This document shows, piece after piece, positions 6,882 through 11,417 of a stretch of 11,417 nucleotides of DNA (positions within the stretch are counted from its first letter, which is position 1; the number at the start of each line of letters is the position of its first letter). The notes beneath the pieces are model-generated. The model was not told where the DNA came from. It saw only the letters and a list, made by a program, of their open reading frames with translations, and ran no database searches. The position numbers and the translations under genes were made by a program. This DNA is from Brevundimonas sp. (GTDB taxonomy: Bacteria > Pseudomonadota > Alphaproteobacteria > Caulobacterales > Caulobacteraceae). Where the stretch lies: positions 1 through 11,417 of the forward strand of contig JADCBH010000305.1 of NCBI GenBank assembly GCA_020253595.1, read 5' to 3'.

Positions 6882-7100
6882 CGCGTCTCAATAGAAATTG
6901 GGTGTGCCTAAACCACTGCTATCGCCAATGGCACCTTTGACCAGCGCTGATTCTTCTTGTCTGGGCAACGGTTGACGGCTCCATCCGCGATCGGGGTCAG
7001 ACCGCCACAGAAGGCGCACGCGCCCCATTTTGGCCACAACCCCTGTCGAAATCCGCTCCGCCGGCGCGCTCCTGGACCGGCGTTGCCGTGAGTTTCGCCT
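6882..7100. other. Intergenic region without a convincing gene
   Basis: The 219 bp between the start of the GST-like gene and the 3D-domain gene must hold the promoters of both, but no convincing pair of hexamers stands out. TTGACG near 6972 is the best plus-strand -35 candidate. A minus-strand open frame (about 6908-7060) reads WGACAFCGGLTPIADGAVNRC, with cysteines spaced as in small zinc sites, and part of it has GC-rich third positions. It has no start or ribosome-binding site that makes it a gene by itself and continues antisense into the 3D-domain gene. It may be a decayed fragment or chance. Confidence 0.4.
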
Positions 7101-7655
7101 GTGTTGAGCACCGTTGCGGCGTTCGCCCTGCTCTGGTCCGTGGCCTTCGCGCCGATGGACCCCATCTCCTACGAGGCGGCAGTAGCGGCCGATGCGGCGG
7201 TGAGTGAAAGCGCAGAAACGTCCGACGGTTCCGAAGACACCCTGGCCAACCTGACCGAAGAACAGGCCGCGCTCATGGCCGAAGAACCGGACTGGAGCGC
7301 ACACGCCAGCCTCTATCACGCAGGCGGTGGCGGGGCGACGGGCAACGATTCTCTGGGCTGCCGGCCGATCGCCATGCGCACCCTCGCGACAGACCCGCGC
7401 GTGATCCCCCGCAGAACCCGACTGTTCATCAAGGAGACGGTCGGCCTTCGCCTACAGGATGGCACGATCCATGACGGCTATTGGTACGCGTCCGACACGG
7501 GCGGCGCGATCCGGGGCCAGCGCGTTGATCTCTATACCGGCCACGGCCGCCGCTCGATGGACCCGGTGATGCGCTTCAATCAGCGTCGCCTGACCATCAT
7601 CGAAGCCGGTCGTTTCGAGGGCTGCCCTCCCGCGTGGGAAAGCGCGGCGAACTGA
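7101..7655 (+). CDS. 3D-domain protein, probably exported
   Basis: A 184-residue protein ending in a 3D (three-aspartate) domain, the double-psi beta-barrel related to the catalytic domain of MltA lytic transglycosylases and to resuscitation/stationary-phase cell-wall proteins. The three defining aspartates appear as Asp98 (ATDPRVIP), Asp132 (YASDTGGAI) and Asp143 (QRVDLYTG). Cys87 and Cys175 flank the domain and could form a disulfide, consistent with export. Residues 1-18 are hydrophobic like a signal peptide but lack a positively charged start, and residues 25-65 form an acidic, Ala-rich linker. The GTG start at 7101 is forced by an in-frame TGA at 7089-7091; no good Shine-Dalgarno precedes it. 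The true N terminus may therefore have been altered by a small frameshift upstream. A peptidoglycan-related role is inferred from the fold only. Confidence 0.75.
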   Translation: MLSTVAAFALLWSVAFAPMDPISYEAAVAADAAVSESAETSDGSEDTLANLTEEQAALMAEEPDWSAHASLYHAGGGGATGNDSLGCRPIAMRTLATDPRVIPRRTRLFIKETVGLRLQDGTIHDGYWYASDTGGAIRGQRVDLYTGHGRRSMDPVMRFNQRRLTIIEAGRFEGCPPAWESAAN

Positions 7656-7731
7656 GGTCACGGCTACTCGCCAACCTGCGAGTGCGCTACGTTTTGGTGA
7701 TGATGCTGGAGCCGTTCTCGCACGTCGCCGT

Positions 7732-7816
7732 CCTTGCTGAGTACGCTCAGTTGCCTCAGCAAGGCCCGCGCGACTGCAGTCCCCTGACTGCGTCGGCCGG
7801 GGGCTTTTGCAAAGCC
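7732..7816. repeat. Cluster of three inverted repeats upstream of the AraC-type regulator
   Basis: Three hairpin-capable repeats follow one another. The first is CCTTGCTGAG (7732-7741) with CTCAGCAAGG (7755-7764), a perfect 10-bp stem with a 13-base loop; an extra CTCAG at 7746-7750 offers an alternative partner. The second is GCAGTC (7776-7781) with GACTGC (7786-7791), whose left arm is also part of the palindrome GACTGCAGTC. The third is GGCTTT (7802-7807) with AAAGCC (7811-7816). None is followed by a convincing T-run. They could end the 3D-gene transcript, bind a regulator, or fold the leader of the next mRNA. Confidence 0.5.
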
Positions 7817-7833
7817 AGCGATGGCGGGAACCT

Positions 7834-8970
7834 GTGACATCGGCAAACGTGGAGCCAGTCGCCCTGTTCTTTGGCTGGCGCGTTGCCCTTCTGGGGCTCG
7901 CCACCTTACAGATTCTGCTTCTTGCGTTGGCGGTCGCAAGGCAGTCGGCAAACGCTTTGGCCAACAGACTCCTGGCGGCCTTTCTGGTCGTCCTGGCGGG
8001 AGTGATTACGCCCTACATCATCGGATTCGCCGGCTTCTACGACGCGTGGCCCTGGTTGACGTTCGCGCCCCTGGCCATCCCCCTCGCCCTTCCTCCCTTG
8101 CTGTACGCCTATGCTCACGCGCTGGTGACCGGGCAGGGTCCTGATCGCTTTCGTTTGCATCTCATTCCGCCGCTCCTGCAGTTCATCTACCTCGGCGTCG
8201 GGTTCAGCCTGCCGATCGAGGCCAAGTGGGACTGGTACACAGGCGGTCATCGGGCCGTTGTGGGACCGATGCTCGATGGCCTGCTGATGGTCTCCCTGGC
8301 GACCTATGCTTTTGTGTCACTTCGCATGCTTCGGACCTACCGCAGAGCCCTCGCGGACCAGCGCAGCGATGGTGAGCGGTTCGCCGCCGACTGGTTGAGC
8401 CGTGTGATCTTCGCGCTCGTTCTGACGCTGGCGCTGCATTTCAGTTTCGCCCTTTGGGACAGCCTGGCGGGAGGCTTGTCCTTCTTCCAGCAGACCGGTC
8501 TCTACCTCGCGCTCAGCGCCATCGGGCTCTATCTGGGCGTGGAAGGCTGGCGTCACGCGTCGGTGCGTTTCCCGGTTCCATTACCGGAGACGCAATCCGA
8601 AACAGCCGCCGCCCCGGATTGGGCGGCGATCGCCACTGAGTACGATGCCCGTGTGAAGGCGGCTGGCTGGGCATCCGAGCCAGACCTCAGCCTGCCCGTC
8701 GTGGCCCGTCGACTAGCGACCAATACGGGGCGTCTGTCGCGCGCCATAAATCTCGGCCTCGGCGTCAACTTCTCGACCTGGATCAACGGTCTTCGCGCCG
8801 AAGCCGTAGCAAAGGCGCTGAACGAGGGTGCCGGAGCCGATCTTCTGACATTGGCCATGGATGCCGGCTTCGCCTCCAAGGCCAGCTTCAACCGGGCCTT
8901 CCATGCCCGGTTCGGCGTCGCGCCTTCGCGCTATCGACGCGGTGACGTCTCAAAATCCGATTTTTCGTGA
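7834..8970 (+). CDS. Membrane-anchored AraC-family transcriptional regulator (7 TM + HTH)
   Basis: About 378 residues. The first 240 or so contain seven hydrophobic segments, beginning with WRVALLGLATLQILLLALAVA and ending with the helix before the EGWRHASVRFPVP linker. The C-terminal ~85 residues are an AraC-type double helix-turn-helix: LPVVARRLATNTGRLSRAIN as the first, and LLTLAMDAGFASKASFNRAFHARFG, the strongly conserved family signature, as the second. Such proteins are thought to sense a membrane or extracytoplasmic signal and bind DNA without leaving the membrane. The start is uncertain. GTG at 7834 is preferred because the only earlier in-frame option, TTG at 7807, lies inside an inverted repeat; neither has a strong Shine-Dalgarno. 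The gene lies 72 bp upstream of a secreted S41-like hydrolase in the same direction, which is its likely target or partner. Confidence 0.85.
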   Translation: MTSANVEPVALFFGWRVALLGLATLQILLLALAVARQSANALANRLLAAFLVVLAGVITPYIIGFAGFYDAWPWLTFAPLAIPLALPPLLYAYAHALVTGQGPDRFRLHLIPPLLQFIYLGVGFSLPIEAKWDWYTGGHRAVVGPMLDGLLMVSLATYAFVSLRMLRTYRRALADQRSDGERFAADWLSRVIFALVLTLALHFSFALWDSLAGGLSFFQQTGLYLALSAIGLYLGVEGWRHASVRFPVPLPETQSETAAAPDWAAIATEYDARVKAAGWASEPDLSLPVVARRLATNTGRLSRAINLGLGVNFSTWINGLRAEAVAKALNEGAGADLLTLAMDAGFASKASFNRAFHARFGVAPSRYRRGDVSKSDFS

Positions 8971-8980
8971 TCCGATCCGA
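8955..8980 (+). repeat. Triple ATCCGA direct repeat upstream of the S41-like gene
   Basis: ATCCGA occurs at 8955-8960, 8970-8975 and 8975-8980, spanning the stop codon of the AraC-type gene and the start of the 72-bp gap before the hydrolase gene. The first copy overlaps AAAATC-C-GATTTT (8952-8964), a perfect 6+1+6 palindrome. AraC-family proteins often bind direct repeats near the -35 box, so this could be the regulator's site. Low copy number and short length leave chance as an alternative. Confidence 0.3.
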
Positions 8981-9042
8981 ATCTGAGGCGCGCCACGGGC
9001 TTATCGCAGACAGGGTGACCCGACACCACGACGGAGCCCGCC

Positions 9043-10509
9043 ATGTCCCCGCTTAACCGCCGCCGACTTCTCCAACTGACAGGCGGCTTGGCGCTGGCCG
9101 CCAGCACTCCGGCATTGTCCAAGCAGGCTTCAGCGGCTGACCTGTCAGGCGATGTCGCCCTCATGCGAGAAGCGTTCACCGCGATCCACCCGGCGATCTA
9201 CAGCTACAACTCACCGGCGGAGATGTCGGCCCGTTTCGATCTGCTGGCATCGGAATGGGCATCGTCCGGCTCGTTTGAGGATCGGCTTCTTGCCCTGACC
9301 CGACTGACCGCAGCGTTCAGATGCGGACACACCTATCCGAACCCCTGGAACCAGAGCCAGTCCGTTCAAGCCCGCATGTTTGAGGGGCGGCGCGGTGTTC
9401 CCTTCGAGTTCCTGTGGCTCGACGGCACCATGGTGGTGACGCGGGATCGATCGTCTGCTGGTCTGTTTTCGCGTGGGGATGCGGTGGTCGCCGTCAACGG
9501 GGTCACGACCTCCGAGCTGCTTCGGCGACTCATGCCTCTTTCGCGTGCGGATGGCTCCGCTGACGCCAAGCGCGTCAACAACATGGAGATGCGCGGCGAC
9601 AACCGGTTTGAGGCCTTTGACATTCACCTTCCTCTGGTCCTCAGGGGGCTCGCGGAAGAGGCGGACTTCACCCTGCATGACGGTCGCACCGTCCGGGCCG
9701 GGCTTCTGACCCTTGCCGAACGTCAGAGCACCATGGCCGCTGCGACCAATGACGACTCGGTCAATCCCTGGACGTTGATCACAGGCGATGACGGCATCGT
9801 CCGCCTCACCTGTCCCACGTGGGCCTTGTACGACGCCACATGGGACTGGCGCAGCTGGCTGGGGACTACGATGGACGACCTCGCGGCGGATGGCGCTCGC
9901 GGCCTGATCGTCGACCTGCGTGGCAATGAAGGCGGGCTGAGCGAGTGCGGTGACATCATCGCGTCGCGTTTGATCTCAGCGGATATAGAAAGCCCGCGGA
10001 GCCTGCGCTTCGTCCGTTACAGGCGGGTCGATCCCGCTCTGAACCCCTATCTGTCGACTTGGGACAACGGTTTCCGGGATTGGGGCGAACGCGCCGTCGG
10101 TCCAGACGACCGCGGCCTTTATCGGCTGACAGACGAGGATGACGACACCTCCGGAATGGTTCGACCTGCCGGGCGTCAGTTCCGCCGACCTGTGATGGTC
10201 TTGTGCGATGCGTCCAACAGCTCGGCCACATTCGGCTTCGCCCAGATGGTCAAGGACAACGGATTGGCCACGCTCGTCGGCCCGGCAACGGGCGGGACAC
10301 GGCGAGGCGTGAACGGGGGCTACTTCTTCATGCGACTTCCGGCCTCGGGGTTCGAGGTCGACCTGCCGCACACCGCCATTGTACCCCGCACGCCCCAGCC
10401 CGATGAGCCGGTTCTGCCGGATGTGGTGGTCGGCTTTTCCCGCGCCGACATCGCCGCAGGCTACGACCCCCAGATGGCGGCCGCCACCGCCCGCATCCTC
10501 AACGCCTGA
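9043..10509 (+). CDS. Secreted S41-family peptidase-like hydrolase
   Basis: A 488-residue exported protein. The N terminus NRRRLLQLTGGLALAASTPALS is a Tat-like signal (twin arginine, hydrophobic stretch, Ala-rich cleavage region around residue 25). Residues about 35-115 form the helical N-terminal region with CGHTYP, whose His96 is the position often conserved in this group. Residues about 135-175 resemble a degenerate PDZ-like part. The C-terminal tail-specific-protease domain starts near 245 and includes LIVDLRGNEGG (288-298). The nucleophile region NSSATFGFAQMVKDNG makes Ser394 the likely catalytic serine. It is followed by GPATGGTRRGVNGGYFF, as in a common S41-like subgroup; the lysine used as base by CtpA/Tsp is not seen and Arg takes that region. 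It may be a peptidase or a related hydrolase of the periplasm. The ATG has GGAG upstream, and the next gene starts 14 bp after the stop, so the two are co-transcribed. Confidence 0.85.
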   Translation: MSPLNRRRLLQLTGGLALAASTPALSKQASAADLSGDVALMREAFTAIHPAIYSYNSPAEMSARFDLLASEWASSGSFEDRLLALTRLTAAFRCGHTYPNPWNQSQSVQARMFEGRRGVPFEFLWLDGTMVVTRDRSSAGLFSRGDAVVAVNGVTTSELLRRLMPLSRADGSADAKRVNNMEMRGDNRFEAFDIHLPLVLRGLAEEADFTLHDGRTVRAGLLTLAERQSTMAAATNDDSVNPWTLITGDDGIVRLTCPTWALYDATWDWRSWLGTTMDDLAADGARGLIVDLRGNEGGLSECGDIIASRLISADIESPRSLRFVRYRRVDPALNPYLSTWDNGFRDWGERAVGPDDRGLYRLTDEDDDTSGMVRPAGRQFRRPVMVLCDASNSSATFGFAQMVKDNGLATLVGPATGGTRRGVNGGYFFMRLPASGFEVDLPHTAIVPRTPQPDEPVLPDVVVGFSRADIAAGYDPQMAAATARILNA

Positions 10510-10523
10510 CCCGGAGACCCAGC

Positions 10524-11084
10524 ATGTTGTTTCGCCTTTTGCTCAGCTCAATGGTCTTTGCCCTGGTCGTTCCGACCTGCGTCCAGGCGCAGGAAACGCC
10601 CTCCGTGGCCGAGTTGCGTCAGGGTCTCGCTGGCCGCTGGAGCGGAGCCCTCGGCTATCGCGACTATCAGACCGATCGCCTGTTCGAGATACCGCTAACC
10701 ACGACCATTGAGGCTCTGCCGGATGGCGTGACGACAATCAGTCGCTCCTTGTACGATGACGGCCCCGACAAACCGGTCTGGATCACGACCGTCCGCCTTG
10801 AAGACCCCGTTGCCGGAACATCAAGCTCAGCGAGCTTTCGCGCCGGTCAGGCACCGGCCCTGTCAACCGAGGCTGTCCGCGTCTCAGCCTACCGCGATCC
10901 GCAGACCTGGTCGCTGACATCCCACGAGACAGCCGAGGACAACGACGAACCCGCCGAAATCCGCCTGACCGAAACGCGCGACGGGGACAGCCTGATCGAG
11001 GTCAAGGAAGTTCGGCCCGTGGGTGCCGGGGAGGACGCCTGGCGGTTCCGCAACCAGACCCGGCTCACGCGGATCGGCGACTAG
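10524..11084 (+). CDS. Small secreted protein of unknown function
   Basis: A 186-residue protein with a clear Sec signal peptide: Arg4, a hydrophobic core LLLSSMVFALVV, and a probable cleavage after VQA (about residue 22). Cys19 is not in a proper lipobox, so a lipoprotein is unlikely. The mature part alternates short beta-like segments: GRWSGALGYRDYQTDRLFEIPL, TTTIEALPDG, WITTVRLEDP, then Thr/Glu-rich stretches up to RFRNQTRLTRIG. This pattern, and the opening GLAGRWSGAL, suggest a lipocalin-like or other small beta-barrel, but I do not recognise a named family. GGAG (10513-10516) precedes the ATG at good spacing, 14 bp after the S41-like gene's stop, so the two are almost certainly one operon. 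It may be a partner, inhibitor or substrate-binding companion of the hydrolase. Its stop codon overlaps that of the convergent DUF962 gene. Confidence 0.75.
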   Translation: MLFRLLLSSMVFALVVPTCVQAQETPSVAELRQGLAGRWSGALGYRDYQTDRLFEIPLTTTIEALPDGVTTISRSLYDDGPDKPVWITTVRLEDPVAGTSSSASFRAGQAPALSTEAVRVSAYRDPQTWSLTSHETAEDNDEPAEIRLTETRDGDSLIEVKEVRPVGAGEDAWRFRNQTRLTRIGD

Positions 11085-11401
11085 AACTTGCGTTGGCCGC
11101 TGACCGTCTCGAAGAACATCCGCCAGTCGCCCATCAGACTCCACAGCGGATACTTGAAGGTCGCGGGCCGGTTCTTCTCGAAGAAGAAGTGCCCCACCCA
11201 GGCAAAGCCGTAGCCCACCAGGGGCATGGCGAGGAACCACCAGGCGTTCACGAACAGGCCCAGAACCGCCGCCACGATCACAAGTGCGGTGCCCACGATG
11301 TGGATCCTGCGGCACGTCCGGTTCGAGTGCTCATGGATGTAATAGGGGTAGAAGGCGCTGAACGACTGATAGCGTTCGCCTGGGGCGGGGTGGCTGCTCA
11401 T
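11081..11401 (-). CDS. DUF962 / Mpo1-like membrane protein
   Basis: A complete 106-residue integral membrane protein of the DUF962 family. Yeast Mpo1, in the same family, is an Fe(II)-dependent dioxygenase that shortens 2-hydroxy fatty acids by one carbon during sphingoid-base breakdown. The conserved histidine motifs are present: YYIHEHSNRTCRRIHIVG (His23, His25, His34) and AWVGHFFFEKNRPATFKYP (His71 with the EK-RPA-type tail). Two hydrophobic segments, about residues 36-52 and 54-72, separate them. Some alphaproteobacteria, including Caulobacterales, make glycosphingolipids, so a lipid role fits, but the reaction in bacteria is inferred. The ATG appears to overlap the TGA of an upstream gene at the window edge (ATGA), indicating translational coupling. 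The stop shares CTAG with the convergent gene. Confidence 0.88.
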   Translation of the reverse strand: MSSHPAPGERYQSFSAFYPYYIHEHSNRTCRRIHIVGTALVIVAAVLGLFVNAWWFLAMPLVGYGFAWVGHFFFEKNRPATFKYPLWSLMGDWRMFFETVSGQRKF

Positions 11402-11417
11402 TCCGCCACGATGCCTC
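11398..11417 (-). CDS. Possible 3' end of a gene running in from beyond the window
   Basis: On the minus strand the last bases read as codons Gly-Ile-Val-Ala-Glu and then TGA, the TGA overlapping the DUF962 start as ATGA. This four-base overlap is the usual sign of coupled genes. Only six codons are visible, so the call rests on the overlap alone and nothing can be said of its function. Confidence 0.25.

Noticed and set aside
7807..7833. TTG at 7807 as the start of the AraC-type regulator
   Set aside because: It lies within the GGCTTT/AAAGCC repeat, has no purine-rich site at the right distance and adds nine non-conserved-looking residues. GTG at 7834 is preferred, though not proven.

Overview
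The window is GC-rich, densely coding DNA with a strong G/C preference at third codon positions. Its gene content (a uronate catabolic block with a LacI regulator, a membrane-anchored AraC-type regulator, a 3D-domain protein and a DUF962/Mpo1-like protein) suggests an alphaproteobacterium, most likely Caulobacterales such as Brevundimonas or Caulobacter. That assignment rests on protein style and composition, not on a marker gene.

Layout. A 452-residue protein of unknown function lies on the minus strand (54-1412). Next comes a uronate (pectin/alginate/glucuronan-type) catabolic block. kdgK and kduD form a minus-strand operon (1497-3289). A DhuI-type RpiB/LacAB-family isomerase is divergent on the plus strand (3429-4064). 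A LacI-family repressor follows on the minus strand (4069-5133), and an MhpD/FAH-fold hydratase-like gene diverges from it (5344-6156). Together DhuI-like isomerase, KduD and KdgK would convert 4-deoxy-5-keto-hexuronate to 2,5-diketo-3-deoxygluconate, then KDG, then KDPG. A nearly identical 15-bp ACCGGT-centred site lies in both divergent intergenic regions (3361-3375 and 5230-5244). It is the best candidate for the LacI operator, and it would bring the hydratase-like gene into the same regulon. Right after the hydratase a short plus-strand open frame reads like the last residues of an MFS transporter, possibly the relic of a lost hexuronate importer.

The centre holds a minus-strand glutathione-S-transferase-like gene (6291-6881), a 219-bp gap with no convincing gene, and a small exported-looking 3D-domain protein (7101-7655). 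After a leader with several inverted repeats comes a three-gene plus-strand group: a 7-TM AraC-type regulator, a Tat-signal S41-like hydrolase and a small secreted protein (7834-11084). The right end has a DUF962/Mpo1-like membrane protein on the minus strand. Its stop overlaps the preceding gene's stop in a CTAG, and its start appears to overlap the stop of a gene cut off by the window edge.

No rRNA, tRNA, CRISPR array or complete mobile element was seen. No stretch longer than 300 bases lacks a gene; the longest gaps are 5134-5343 and 6882-7100. The first 53 bases show nothing I can call.
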